From contig NZ_CP050133.1 of assembly GCF_011612585.1 (NCBI RefSeq), positions 558,001 through 622,000 of the forward strand: 64,000 nt of DNA. The letters run 5' to 3'. A program made the position numbers and the translations under genes. Source of the DNA: Streptococcus cristatus ATCC 51100. Lineage in GTDB: Bacteria > Bacillota > Bacilli > Lactobacillales > Streptococcaceae. Below, one piece after another: positions 33,473 to 43,002 of the stretch. Within the stretch, counting starts at the first letter, position 1, and every line of letters begins with the position of its first letter. Below the pieces are notes generated by a model. That model was not told the DNA's origin, did no database searches, and was given only the letters and a program-made list of their open reading frames with translations.

Positions 33473-34829
33473 AACGCTAAAAGAATTCGTACTTTCTCCT
33501 GACTTTGTCTTTTCACTGATTGTTGTCGGCTTTATCATCGTCGTGGCTCTTTTGCTACTGGAAAATCGACGAGATACTCAAAAGCTGGTGCAGTTAAACC
33601 AAAAGATCAAAGGATTGATTGCAGGAGATTATTCAGAAGTTTTAGATATGCAGGGCAGTCCTGAAATCACGGACATGACCAATTCCATCAATGATCTCTC
33701 TGAAGTCATCCGCCTGACGCATGAAAATTTGGAGCAAGAAACCAAGCGTCTATCCAGTATCCTGTCTTACATGACGGATGGCGTGCTTGCGACCAATCGC
33801 CGAGGACAGATTATTACCATCAATGACATGGCAACCAAGCAATTGGGTGTCAAACGTGATGATGTCCTTAATACCAGTATTTTAGATTTGCTGGATATTG
33901 CTGATGAGTATGATCTGCGCGAATTGATCACCAAGGTTCCAGAATTGACTATTGATTCTCAAGATGAAAATGGTGAATATGTAAGCCTGCGGGTTCGCTT
34001 CGCCTTGATCAGACGGGAGTCAGGTTTTATATCAGGGTTGGTAGCAGTGCTACATGATACAACGGAGCAGGACAAGGAAGAGCGGGAGCGTCGGCTTTTC
34101 GTTTCCAATGTTAGCCATGAATTGCGGACGCCTCTAACCAGTGTGAAATCCTATCTGGAAGCCTTGGATGATGGCGCTCTGTCAGAGCCTGTTGCACCGG
34201 AATTTGTCAAGGTTTCACTAACCGAGACAAACCGTATGATGCGGATGGTGACGGACTTGCTTAGCTTATCGCGGATTGATAATAATACCAGCCATCTGGA
34301 TGTTGAGCTGACCAATTTTACAGCCTTTATCACCTATATCCTCAACCGTTTTGATAAGATAAAAAATCAGGATGAGACCAAAAAATATGAGATTATCAGG
34401 GATTATTCAATTACACCGATTTGGGTAGAGATTGACACGGATAAGATGACCCAGGTGATTGATAATATCATGAACAATGCCATCAAGTATTCGCCTGATG
34501 GTGGGACGATTACGGTTTCTGTGAGAACAACAGATGTTCAGTTGATTCTCTCGATTTCAGATGAAGGTCTGGGCATTCCCAAGCAGGATCTGCCAAAGAT
34601 TTTTGATCGTTTCTATCGGGTGGATAAGGCCCGCAGTCGAGCCCAGGGAGGAACGGGCTTGGGTCTGGCTATTGCTAAAGAAATTATCAAGCAGCATCAT
34701 GGCTTTATTTGGGCCAAGAGTGAGTATGGCAAAGGATCTACCTTTACCATTGTTCTTCCATATGATAACGATGCTGTCCGTGTAGATGACTGGGAAAATG
34801 AAGAGAATGTAGAAAGTGAACATGACTAA
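33465..34829 (+). CDS. vicK: Sensor histidine kinase VicK (WalK)
   Basis: 454-residue membrane kinase, partner of VicR. One N-terminal helix (~12-32) without a large outside loop, as in streptococcal VicK, then HAMP (~35-90), PAS (~100-205), HisKA with the phosphorylated His in [15 protein letters not shown] (~218) and HATPase with NNAIKYSP (~335), [10 protein letters not shown] (~367) and [13 protein letters not shown] (~395). Start overlaps vicR by 8 bases, translationally linked. Confidence 0.96.
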   Translation: MIETLKEFVLSPDFVFSLIVVGFIIVVALLLLENRRDTQKLVQLNQKIKGLIAGDYSEVLDMQGSPEITDMTNSINDLSEVIRLTHENLEQETKRLSSILSYMTDGVLATNRRGQIITINDMATKQLGVKRDDVLNTSILDLLDIADEYDLRELITKVPELTIDSQDENGEYVSLRVRFALIRRESGFISGLVAVLHDTTEQDKEERERRLFVSNVSHELRTPLTSVKSYLEALDDGALSEPVAPEFVKVSLTETNRMMRMVTDLLSLSRIDNNTSHLDVELTNFTAFITYILNRFDKIKNQDETKKYEIIRDYSITPIWVEIDTDKMTQVIDNIMNNAIKYSPDGGTITVSVRTTDVQLILSISDEGLGIPKQDLPKIFDRFYRVDKARSRAQGGTGLGLAIAKEIIKQHHGFIWAKSEYGKGSTFTIVLPYDNDAVRVDDWENEENVESEHD

Positions 34830-35622
34830 GGGATTTCAATATAGTATTCTAGCATCAGGCTCGAGTGGCAATTGCTTTTATCTGGAAACAGACCAGAAAC
34901 GACTGCTTGTTGATGCTGGTCTATCAGGGAAAAAAATTACGAGTCTTTTGAGCGAAATAGATCGCAAACCAGAGGATTTAGATGCTATTTTGGTCACCCA
35001 TGAGCACAAGGATCACATCCATGGTGTGGGGGTTTTGGCGCGTAAATACAATCTAGATATTTATGCCAACGAAGCAACCTGGCGAGCGATGGAAAAGGAC
35101 TTGGGCAAGCTGGATGCTAGTCAGAAGCATATCTTTGAAATGGGTAAGATGAAGACTTTTGGCGATTTAGATGTCGAAAGTTTTGGAGTGAGCCATGATG
35201 CGGCTGCTCCCCAGTTTTATCGCTTTATGAAGGATGGCAAGAGCTTTGTCATGCTGACGGATACGGGCTATGTCAGTGACCGCATGGCAGGAGTCATTGA
35301 GAATGCAGATGCTTATTTGATTGAGAGCAATCATGATATCGAGATTCTCCGGAGCGGTGCCTACCCGTGGAGCCTGAAACAGCGCATCCTGTCTGACTTG
35401 GGGCACTTATCCAATGAAGATGGTGCGGAAACTATGATTCGTACACTTGGCAATCGCACCAAGCGCATCTATCTGGGGCATCTGAGCAAGGAAAATAATA
35501 TCAAGGAGTTGGCTCATATGACCATGGTCAATCAACTGGCTCAAGCAGACTTGCCAGTGGGCCATGATTTCCAGGTCTTCGATACTTCTCCTGATACAGC
35601 GACGCCTTTGGTAAATATCTAA
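34822..35622 (+). CDS. vicX: VicX / WalJ (YycJ-like) metallo-beta-lactamase-fold protein
   Basis: MBL-fold protein of 266 residues. Metal motif THEHKDHIHG (residues ~59-68), SGSSGNCFYLE near the start, and DTGYVSDR. It is the third gene of the vic operon and overlaps vicK by 8 bases. I use the ATG at 34822; a GTG at 34816 would add two residues. Role in other streptococci: linked to VicRK signalling and DNA replication/repair, not fully settled. Confidence 0.94.
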   Translation: MTKGFQYSILASGSSGNCFYLETDQKRLLVDAGLSGKKITSLLSEIDRKPEDLDAILVTHEHKDHIHGVGVLARKYNLDIYANEATWRAMEKDLGKLDASQKHIFEMGKMKTFGDLDVESFGVSHDAAAPQFYRFMKDGKSFVMLTDTGYVSDRMAGVIENADAYLIESNHDIEILRSGAYPWSLKQRILSDLGHLSNEDGAETMIRTLGNRTKRIYLGHLSKENNIKELAHMTMVNQLAQADLPVGHDFQVFDTSPDTATPLVNI

Positions 35623-35638
35623 TCATCAGTCGTTCAGA

Positions 35639-35822
35639 AAGAGAGTGGGACAGAAATCGGTAATTCGTTAGAATTCGATTTCGTTGTCCCACCTCCGCAC
35701 AGTTGAGTAGGGCTGTAAAAGCTGATGAAATCAGCGTGGTAGAGCCCACTCAACCACTGCGTCTTGCTCAACAAACCAAAGACAATTGAGAGTCTGGGAT
35801 TTTTGTCCCAGCCTCTTTTTTA
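35639..35822. repeat. Structured intergenic element, three nested hairpins, vicX-DUF454 gap
   Basis: The gap 35623-35934 holds no gene. Hairpin 1: GTGGGAC (35645-35651), GAAATCG, AATTC pair with GAATT, CGATTTC, GTCCCAC (35686-35692). Hairpin 2: GTTGAGT (35702-35708), GGGCT, GCTGA pair with TCAGC, AGCCC, ACTCAAC (35748-35754). Hairpin 3: CTGGGA/TCCCAG (35794-35811) with a T tail, a terminator for vicRKX. Hairpins 1 and 3 share the GGGAC word. It looks like a dispersed streptococcal element; number of copies in the genome cannot be seen from here. A short A/T-rich remainder up to 35934 shows nothing else. Confidence 0.7.
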
Positions 35823-35934
35823 GGATTGACAAGGATTGCTTTTTATGGGAAACTAGTTTTATATTTTTTAGCTTGTTTTTTATACTAGAAAGGAAGCTAA
35901 AGAATGACCATGAAAACGTACGTGAGGAAACCAA

Positions 35935-36294
35935 ATGCGCTTGATTTATTTTGTGATTGCCTGCTTATCTTTGGCCTTAGGAGTGCTGGGGATTTTTCTG
36001 CCCCTTCTTCCTACGACTCCTTTTTTACTTTTGTCTATTGCTTGCTTTTCGCGCAGTTCCAAGCGGATTGAGAATTGGCTTTATCACACCAAGCTATATC
36101 AGACCTATGTTGCAGATTTTCGGGAGACAGGTTCGATTGCTAAGGAGCGCAAGAAAAAGATTATCGTATCCATCTATATCTTGATGGGAATTTCCATTGC
36201 GTTAGCTCCGATAATTTGGGTAAAAATTTTCTTATTCGCCCTGACAATCTTTATTACCTATTATCTTTTCAAGGTCATCCCAGATAAGGAATAG
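35935..36294 (+). CDS. DUF454 (YbaN-like) membrane protein
   Basis: 119-residue membrane protein with three hydrophobic segments (residues ~1-35 and two between ~78 and ~116). The family pattern LGVLGIFLPLLPTTPFLLLSIACFSRSS (in parts: GIFLPLLPTTPFLL, CFSRSS) and IENWLYHTKLY is clear. Start follows GAGGAAACCAA. Function unknown; E. coli YbaN is of the same family. It is followed by a terminator and then the rnc promoter. Confidence 0.85.
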   Translation: MRLIYFVIACLSLALGVLGIFLPLLPTTPFLLLSIACFSRSSKRIENWLYHTKLYQTYVADFRETGSIAKERKKKIIVSIYILMGISIALAPIIWVKIFLFALTIFITYYLFKVIPDKE

Positions 36295-36323
36295 GCCAGG
36301 AATTACGCTAAGAAGACAAGTAA

Positions 36324-36356
36324 ACAAGTGCGTTGGCACTTGTTTTTTGGTATAAT
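36324..36356 (+). terminator. Terminator after DUF454 running directly into the rnc promoter
   Basis: ACAAGTGC (36324-36331), GTTG loop, GCACTTGT (36336-36343), T run; then extended -10 TGGTATAAT ending at 36356. Confidence 0.8.
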
Positions 36357-36404
36357 GGTAGATGGTTCACAAAGAACATCATTTTAGAAAGGATGGATTG
36401 GACT

Positions 36405-36428
36405 CATGCTCTGCCTTGGCCTAGCATG
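36405..36428 (+). other. Small hairpin / 7-codon ORF in the rnc leader
   Basis: CATGCT (36405-36410) pairs with AGCATG (36423-36428). An ATG at 36406 opens a 7-codon reading frame (MLCLGLA) that ends with TGA at 36427, with AAAGGA 12 bases upstream. The role is unknown; rnc in other bacteria is controlled by cleavage of its own leader. Confidence 0.35.
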
Positions 36429-36439
36429 AAAAAGAAATT

Positions 36440-37129
36440 ATGGAACAATTAAAAGATGCACTGCTGGAGCAGTTTGGGCTGGTGTTTGAAGACAGCAGTC
36501 TGCTAGAGACCGCTTTTACTCATACCAGCTATGCCAATGAGCACCGCCTCTTAAAAATTTCACACAATGAACGCCTGGAATTTTTAGGAGACGCTGTTCT
36601 GCAGCTGATTATTTCTGAGTATTTATATAAAAAATACCCCAAAAAACCAGAAGGAGATTTGTCAAAACTACGCTCCATGATTGTTCGGGAGGAGAGTTTG
36701 GCTGGCTTTGCACGGGACTGTCAGTTCGATCAGTTTATCAAGCTGGGTCGCGGTGAGGAAAAGTCAGGAGGCCGCAATCGCGATACCATTCTGGGTGACT
36801 TATTTGAGGCCTTTTTGGGTGCCCTTCTTTTGGATAAGGATGTGGAGACTGTCAAAGACTTTATTTACCAAGTCATGATTCCCAAGGTAGAAGCAGGTGA
36901 CTTTGAGCAGGTGACTGACTATAAGACTAAGCTGCAAGAACTCCTACAGGTTAATGGGGATGTGGAGATTGTCTATCAGGTTACAGATGAGACAGGGCCA
37001 GCCCATGCTAAGAACTTTGCTGTGGCTGTGTTAATCAATGGTCAGAAAGCGGGTCAGGGACAAGGCCGTTCTAAGAAACTGGCTGAGCAGGAAGCTGCCA
37101 AGGATGCATTTGAAAAGGAAAGTCACTAA
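36440..37129 (+). CDS. rnc: Ribonuclease III
   Basis: 229-residue dsRNA endonuclease for rRNA processing and mRNA decay. Catalytic signature [14 protein letters not shown] (residues ~42-55), second acidic site [14 protein letters not shown] (~121-134), and C-terminal double-strand RNA-binding domain (~155-228, with [19 protein letters not shown]). The start has a poor ribosome binding site (AAAGAAATT), unlike most genes here. It overlaps smc by one base (TAATG), the usual rnc-smc order. Confidence 0.96.
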   Translation: MEQLKDALLEQFGLVFEDSSLLETAFTHTSYANEHRLLKISHNERLEFLGDAVLQLIISEYLYKKYPKKPEGDLSKLRSMIVREESLAGFARDCQFDQFIKLGRGEEKSGGRNRDTILGDLFEAFLGALLLDKDVETVKDFIYQVMIPKVEAGDFEQVTDYKTKLQELLQVNGDVEIVYQVTDETGPAHAKNFAVAVLINGQKAGQGQGRSKKLAEQEAAKDAFEKESH

Positions 37130-40100
37130 TGTTTTTAAAGGAAATTGAAATTCAGGGCTTCAAGTCATTTGCAGATAAGACCAAGGTGGTTTTTGACCAA
37201 GGTGTGACTGCTGTTGTTGGTCCCAATGGCTCAGGCAAGTCCAACATTACAGAGAGCCTGCGCTGGGCTCTGGGTGAGTCGAGTGTCAAGAGTCTGCGGG
37301 GTGGCAAGATGCCCGATGTCATTTTTGCAGGGACGGAGAACCGCAAGCCCCTCAACTATGCTTCGGTCGTTGTGGTTTTGGATAATCAGGATCAGTTTAT
37401 CAAGCAAGCAAGCAAGGAAATCCGCGTCGAGCGCCATATCTATCGCAGTGGTGATAGCGAGTACAAGATTGACGGCAAAAAGGTCCGTCTGCGCGATGTC
37501 CATGACCTTTTCATGGATACAGGACTGGGACGGGATTCTTTCTCCATTATTTCCCAAGGAAAGGTCGAGGAAATCTTTAACAGTAAGCCAGAGGAGCGTC
37601 GGGCTATTTTTGAAGAAGCGGCCGGAGTGCTCAAATATAAGACCCGTCGCAAGGAAACAGAAAGCAAACTAGCGCAGACTCAAGACAATTTGGATCGCTT
37701 GGAAGATATTATCTACGAGCTGGATAGTCAAGTCAAGCCACTGGAAAAGCAGGCTGAGACGGCCAAGCGCTTTTTAGAACTGGATCATGAGCGTCAGGAG
37801 CTTTATCTGGATGTCTTGGTGGCTCAAATCAAGGCGAATAAAACTGATTTGACGGCGGCAGAAGCTGATTTGGAGAGTATCAAGCAGGAACTAGCGGCCT
37901 ATTATACGAAACGGGATGAATTGGAGCGTGAAAACCAAGAGATTAAGGTTAAACGTCAGGAAGTGAATCAAAAACTGTCTGACGATCAGGCCAGTCTTTT
38001 GGAGTTGACGCGTTTGATCAGTGATTTGGAACGCCAGATAGACCTAGCTAAGCTGGAATCTAGTCAGGCGGCCAGCAGCCGTTTGGAAAATGAAGAACGC
38101 TTGGCTGGGTTGAGAGAAAAAAGCCAGCAGCTGACAGCTGATATTTCCTCCAAGGAAGCTCATCTGGCTGATTTAGTAGTCCAGTTGACAGAAAATCAAG
38201 AGGCTATGAGCCAGTTGGAAGCAGAATTGGCGGACTTTTCAGATGACCCAGACCAGTTGATCGAAAATCTGCGGGATCGTTACGTCAAGCTCATGCAAGA
38301 AGAAGCGGACTTGTCCAACGACTTGACCTCGCTAGAAAATCGTCTGGAGAATGAGCGGAGCCAAGCGGCCAGCAAACAGGCAGAGTTTAGCAAACTACAG
38401 GCTGATTTAAAAGCTGGTAGAGACGAAGAAGCGGCTCGACAAGCAGAATTGGAAGCGGCACAGGCTGCCCTCAGAGACTTGCTAGATCAGTATCAGCAGC
38501 AGGAGGAGCAGGTCGAGAAGTTGGCGACTGCTTATCAAAATGAGCAGACCAGCATGTTTGCCCTGCTGGATGATTTGAAAAATAAAAAAGCCCGTGCAGC
38601 CAGTTTAGAAGCTATTCTTAAAAATCACAGTAATTTCTATGCAGGTGTAAAAAGTGTCCTGCAGGAAGCTGATCGTCTGGGTGGCATTGTCGGGGCAGTC
38701 AGCGAGAAATTGAGCTTCGATCCTCATTACCAGACCGCTTTGGAAATTGCGCTGGGGGCAAGTAGTCAGCATATCATCGTTGAGGACGAAGGGGCAGCGA
38801 CCAGAGCCATCGATTTTCTTAAGAAAAATCGGGCTGGTCGGGCTACCTTCCTACCTCTGACGACCATCAAGGCTCGTCAACTTCCCGAGCAAAATCAATC
38901 CAGAATTGAGGCTAGTTCAGGCTTCTTAGGTATAGCTTCGGAGCTGGTGACCTATGAGCCAGGTTTGGAGAATATTTTCCAAAATCTATTGGGGACAACC
39001 GCTATTTTTGATACGATTGAGCATGCGCGTGCGGCTGCTCGTCAGGTTCGTTACCAAGTCAGAATTGTAACGCTGGACGGAACGGAACTGCGCACAGGCG
39101 GTTCTTACGCCGGAGGAGCCAATCGCAATAATAACACAATCTTTATCAAGCCTGAACTGGACAGCCTGCTTGGAGAAATGGAGCAGCAGTCCCAGAAGCT
39201 GAAAGCTCAGGAGCAGCAAGTCGAAAGCTTGCAGTCTCAGCTATCAGAGGCCAAGCAAGCCTTGGAAGCCATCAAGTCTGAGGGTGAGCAAGCCCGCTTG
39301 ACGGAGCAAAGAGTCAAGTTGGCCTACGAACAGATTGCAGAGCGGGTTGCGGAACTCAGCCAGCTGGAGCAACTCCAGGAGCAAGATTTGGCTAATCAGA
39401 CTGAAGCAGCAGGCCTTGCTGAAAAGAAAAAAATGGAAGAGCGGCTGTCGGCTATCGAGGCTTCCAAAGTAGCCATTACTGCTGAAATCGAGCAAGTCAA
39501 GTCGAATAAAAACGCTGTTCAGGATCGTTTCGATCAGCTATCGGCTAACTTGTCAGAACTGAAATTGAAGAGCACGGAGCTGACTTCTAGCCAGCGCTTT
39601 GAGAAGAATGATTTGTCGCGTTTGCTAGAGGAGAAGGCTGCTCTGGACAAGGAAGTCGTTACTTTGCAGCTTTTGATAGAGCAAAAGGAAGAAGCGGTCA
39701 GCCAGAAGGTGGATATTTCCGTCTTGGAAGAGCAGCTTAAGACTGCCCAAGAGAAAAAGACAGACTTGGATCAGAGCCTCATCCGACTCAAATTTGAGCT
39801 GGACGACTTAGAGGGCCAGTCTGAGGATATTCTAGGGAACTTAGATCAAGCCCGTCAGCAAAACGAAAGTCTGATTCGCCGTCAGGCCAAGGCAGAGGCT
39901 GAAAAAGAGAAATTTTCAGATGCCTTGCGTCGTCTGCTGACTAATCTGACGGATAATTACCAGATCAGCTTTGAAGAGGCTGATCAAAGAGCGCGTTCTT
40001 TGGAAAATCTTGCAGCTGCAGAAGCCCAAGTCAAAGACTTAGAAAAGGCTATTCGTGCTTTGGGACCGGTCAATCTGGAAGCAGTAGAACAATTTGAAGA

Positions 40101-40665
40101 AGTCAGCAACCGACTGAATTTCCTCAAAAGTCAGCGGGACGATGTCCTCTCAGCCAAAAATCTTCTCTTGGAAACCATTGAAGAGATGAATGACGAAGTC
40201 AAGGAACGTTTCCAAACAACCTTTGAAGCCATTCGTGAAAGCTTCAAGCTGACCTTTAGCCAGATGTTTGGCGGCGGTTCAGCTGACCTGATCTTGACAG
40301 AAGGCGACCTGCTGACAGCTGGGGTAGAGATTTCGGTTCAGCCTCCGGGCAAGAAAATCCAATCTCTCAATCTTATGAGTGGTGGAGAAAAAGCCCTGTC
40401 AGCCTTAGCCCTTCTCTTCTCCATCATCCGCGTCAAGACCATTCCGTTTGTTATCTTGGATGAAGTTGAGGCAGCTCTGGATGAGGCCAATGTCAAGCGC
40501 TTTGGGGATTATCTCAATCGCTTTGACAAAGAAAGCCAGTTTATCGTTGTGACCCACCGTAAGGGAACCATGTCTGCAGCAGACTCTATCTATGGAGTAA
40601 CCATGCAGGAGTCAGGAGTTTCCAAGATTGTGTCGGTCAAGTTAAAAGATTTAGAAAGTTTATAG
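37129..40665 (+). CDS. smc: Chromosome partition protein SMC
   Basis: 1178-residue SMC ATPase for chromosome organisation. Walker A GPNGSGKSN (32-40) in the N-terminal head, coiled coils (~170-500 and ~680-1000), hinge near 510-670 (GGIVGAVSEKL to ELRTGGSYAGG), C-terminal head with signature LMSGGEKALSALALL (~1081-1095) and Walker B VILDEVEAALDE. Normal length. In other streptococci the next genes are HAD, HAD, ftsY; here about 2.9 kb of other DNA intervenes. Confidence 0.97.
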   Translation: MFLKEIEIQGFKSFADKTKVVFDQGVTAVVGPNGSGKSNITESLRWALGESSVKSLRGGKMPDVIFAGTENRKPLNYASVVVVLDNQDQFIKQASKEIRVERHIYRSGDSEYKIDGKKVRLRDVHDLFMDTGLGRDSFSIISQGKVEEIFNSKPEERRAIFEEAAGVLKYKTRRKETESKLAQTQDNLDRLEDIIYELDSQVKPLEKQAETAKRFLELDHERQELYLDVLVAQIKANKTDLTAAEADLESIKQELAAYYTKRDELERENQEIKVKRQEVNQKLSDDQASLLELTRLISDLERQIDLAKLESSQAASSRLENEERLAGLREKSQQLTADISSKEAHLADLVVQLTENQEAMSQLEAELADFSDDPDQLIENLRDRYVKLMQEEADLSNDLTSLENRLENERSQAASKQAEFSKLQADLKAGRDEEAARQAELEAAQAALRDLLDQYQQQEEQVEKLATAYQNEQTSMFALLDDLKNKKARAASLEAILKNHSNFYAGVKSVLQEADRLGGIVGAVSEKLSFDPHYQTALEIALGASSQHIIVEDEGAATRAIDFLKKNRAGRATFLPLTTIKARQLPEQNQSRIEASSGFLGIASELVTYEPGLENIFQNLLGTTAIFDTIEHARAAARQVRYQVRIVTLDGTELRTGGSYAGGANRNNNTIFIKPELDSLLGEMEQQSQKLKAQEQQVESLQSQLSEAKQALEAIKSEGEQARLTEQRVKLAYEQIAERVAELSQLEQLQEQDLANQTEAAGLAEKKKMEERLSAIEASKVAITAEIEQVKSNKNAVQDRFDQLSANLSELKLKSTELTSSQRFEKNDLSRLLEEKAALDKEVVTLQLLIEQKEEAVSQKVDISVLEEQLKTAQEKKTDLDQSLIRLKFELDDLEGQSEDILGNLDQARQQNESLIRRQAKAEAEKEKFSDALRRLLTNLTDNYQISFEEADQRARSLENLAAAEAQVKDLEKAIRALGPVNLEAVEQFEEVSNRLNFLKSQRDDVLSAKNLLLETIEEMNDEVKERFQTTFEAIRESFKLTFSQMFGGGSADLILTEGDLLTAGVEISVQPPGKKIQSLNLMSGGEKALSALALLFSIIRVKTIPFVILDEVEAALDEANVKRFGDYLNRFDKESQFIVVTHRKGTMSAADSIYGVTMQESGVSKIVSVKLKDLESL

Positions 40666-40666
40666 T

Positions 40667-40708
40667 ATGAGTATAAAATTAGTAGCAACAGAAATCGGAA
40701 TAAGGTAA
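40667..40708 (+). pseudogene. Possible 13-codon remnant of a HAD gene start
   Basis: ATG one base after the smc stop opens MSIKLVATEIGIR and then TAA. It resembles the start of the intact HAD gene at 43563 (MIRLIATDMDG). It may be the scar of an ancestral smc-HAD junction. Confidence 0.35.
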
Positions 40709-40729
40709 TTGATACAATAGAATACTAAG

Positions 40730-40763
40730 AAAGCCTTTGAATAAGTTGTTTCAAGGCTTTTTA
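40730..40763 (+). terminator. Terminator downstream of smc
   Basis: AAAGCCTT (40730-40737) and TCAAGGCTTT (40751-40760) with one bulge, then T run. Confidence 0.75.
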
Positions 40764-41016
40764 CTGTCTATAGATAGAAGGAAATGGGTATCAGAAATAC
40801 TTTGATTCTATGGAGACACCCTTGATTTGTTAAACGTTAAATTGCATGTTTCGAAAGTCAATCATCTTGAGGCAGTATAACTGCATAATAACATTTCTTT
40901 CGTCAATAGAAAGTAGGAGTTATAGTAAATTGTGAGAATTCTTGGTATAATGAGGATAATAAATAAAAAATAATTTGAAGGCACAGGTATGTTGATGGAA
41001 ATAAACTAGGTTATAG
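40764..41016. other. Gene-free stretch at the left edge of the acquired block
   Basis: A/T-rich DNA with a -10-like TATAAT (40946-40951) but no good -35 and no ORF. No IS end, tRNA or direct repeat is seen. Confidence 0.5.
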
Positions 41017-41716
41017 ATAATACAAAAGCGTATATCGTCTGTCATTACATTCCTTGGCGGATTTACAACGAATATTATAGGCTCTTCTCAAATGTGTTCT
41101 CTGTGATTATGGGGATTTTCTTCATGATTAATATTCTCGTAAGTAAGGAAATACTCGCACGTTTAACGCTTCGCATTCTCAATGTGGTGTTGCTAAAAGA
41201 CAAAATTGAGCACATTCTTATGTCGGGGAAGTCATCGTGGATACGTATGACCGTTTCTTGATGAGTCAAATCATCGAGGCGGGAATTGTTGGGGTTATGA
41301 TTTTTGCCGCATACTCTCTTGTAGGGTTGCCATATGCAGGACTTGTTGGGGTGCTGGCCGGAGTATTCTCGTTCATTCCGAATATCGGGCCGTTTATGGC
41401 GTGCGGAATCGTAATGCTCTTCATCTTTACAGAAAGCCCAATTCAAGCACTCATTTCGGTTGTCGTCTTTATGGTCGTTCAAACAGTGGAAGGCAATGTC
41501 GTCTATCCTAGGGTTGTCGGCAGTTCCGTAGGGTTGCCAACGGCTCTAACCCTTGCTACTACGTTAATCGGTGGAAATCTCTTTGGTTTAGTAGGAATGA
41601 TTTTCTTCACACCAATCTTTGCCGTGATTTACCGTCTCGTGAAAGAATGGATGGAGAAACATGAACAAGCTGCTCCAGTGGTAGCTGTAGGAGGTATTAT
41701 TGATGAAGAAAATTAG
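41017..41716 (+). pseudogene. Decayed AI-2E family transporter (YdbI/YubA-like)
   Basis: Remnant of a membrane exporter of the AI-2E family. Three pieces in three different frames align end to end: IISSVI-type segment with SSVITFLGGFTTNIIG (41035-41082), then FSNVFSVIMGIFFMINILVS with KEILARLTLRILNVV (41085-~41205), then YVGEVIVDTYDRFLMSQ (from ~41217) through GLPYAGLVGVLAGVFSFIPNIG and the end EKHEQAAPVVAVGG. At least two frameshifts and a missing N-terminal half make it non-functional. The last 159 codons remain open. Confidence 0.75.
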
Positions 41717-42998
41717 CGACTTAGGGATTACGGGGAAAAAGCTCCTCTTTGAAGGGATTGCGTTCCTTGTTGCTGGGATATTGCTCCTTATATTCGGACC
41801 AAGCTTCCCAGAATTGATGTTACGTCTGTTTTTAACATTCTTATGGGCCCGTGAACTATGGAATTTCTTATTCCGTTGGTTTAGTAAAGCGGCATCTAAA
41901 GACCCGTTATGGCTGAATATAGGGAAATTTTCCCTTTACGGATTTTTAGCAGGAAATCAATTCTTCCTGTCATTGCCGATTGCGATTGTAAGCATCTTGA
42001 TGGGACTCAATGAAGTGATGAAGGCGGGAATTAGTGGTGTGACATACTATATTTATGTCAAAGATGATATTCGCCCGCGATTTCGCTTGCTCTTTGATAC
42101 CATTTGGCTTTCAGTTGTCGGGGTAGCCACTTTAATTTCTCTTGGGGGCGACGGCAATTTGCAAATGTTCTTCCTTTCGCTCTATTTTATCGGGTATGGG
42201 ATTAGCAATATTCGGGACGGCTGGTTCTTCGAGGCCGAAGTTGGAAAGAAAGTCCTTCGCAGACGCTTGCGTCGTGGGATGCCGCTTGTATTTGCTGCAC
42301 TGATTCCTCGAGTAACCTTACAAAAAATTAATGATGCGTTGGAACTTGGAGAAGGCGAAACGGCTTCAGAAATTTACGACCGTGCCAAAGAAAATGCAGA
42401 ACCAAACTTAGAGATGTTTATTCATGTCACAAAAGACGGGTTTGGAGCCATCGGGCATGTCGACCTGTGTTATAAGGGCCGCATTATTTCATTCGGAAAC
42501 TACGATACGAATTCGGAGCGCCTCTTTGGAACGATGGGGGACGGGGTACTTTTCAGTGCCGACCGTGAAAAATACATCGAATTTTGTAAACGCGAAAATC
42601 ATAAGACCCTACTGGGATATGGTCTTGCCTTGTCTCCAGAACAACTCGCGGCCATCGATAAGGAAATCGCCAAATTGATGTCGCTGACAGTGCCTTGGGA
42701 TCCACCGAAAATGGTGAAACCTAAGCATCCTGGAATCGACAAAGAAGAACCAATGTATGCCTACAAGCTCAAACAAGAAGCAGATGCACTCTTGTATAAA
42801 TTTACCTCTTCAAAATTCAAGACGTATTTTGTGATGAGTACCAACTGTGTATTGCTAGCCGATACGATTGTCGGGACAGCAGGCACCGATATTTTAAGCG
42901 CCCGAGGATTTATTTCACCAGGAACGTACCAAGATTACTTAGATAAGGAGTTTGAGAGACCGCATAGTCTAGTCGTGACGAAGCGCGTCTATCAGTAA
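41703..42998 (+). CDS. Membrane protein with C-terminal permuted-papain-like domain
   Basis: 431 residues. The N-terminal part (1-180) has five or six hydrophobic segments (for instance IAFLVAGILLLIFG, SLPIAIVSILMG, LQMFFLSLYFIGYG), HdeD-like in look. The C-terminal part (~200-425) is soluble, with H252 in AIGHVDLCYKG and C382 in STNCVLLADTIVG: histidine first and cysteine second, the order seen in circularly permuted NlpC/P60 (YiiX/LRAT-like) folds. No family name is certain. ATG 41703 follows GTAGGAGG and overlaps the AI-2E remnant. The gene is intact while both neighbours are broken. Confidence 0.7.
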   Translation: MKKISDLGITGKKLLFEGIAFLVAGILLLIFGPSFPELMLRLFLTFLWARELWNFLFRWFSKAASKDPLWLNIGKFSLYGFLAGNQFFLSLPIAIVSILMGLNEVMKAGISGVTYYIYVKDDIRPRFRLLFDTIWLSVVGVATLISLGGDGNLQMFFLSLYFIGYGISNIRDGWFFEAEVGKKVLRRRLRRGMPLVFAALIPRVTLQKINDALELGEGETASEIYDRAKENAEPNLEMFIHVTKDGFGAIGHVDLCYKGRIISFGNYDTNSERLFGTMGDGVLFSADREKYIEFCKRENHKTLLGYGLALSPEQLAAIDKEIAKLMSLTVPWDPPKMVKPKHPGIDKEEPMYAYKLKQEADALLYKFTSSKFKTYFVMSTNCVLLADTIVGTAGTDILSARGFISPGTYQDYLDKEFERPHSLVVTKRVYQ

Positions 42999-43002
42999 GA
43001 AC

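Noticed and set aside
35528..35749. Minus-strand ORF over vicX end and the repeat element
   Set aside because: It overlaps vicX and the hairpins, with no ribosome binding site or family pattern.
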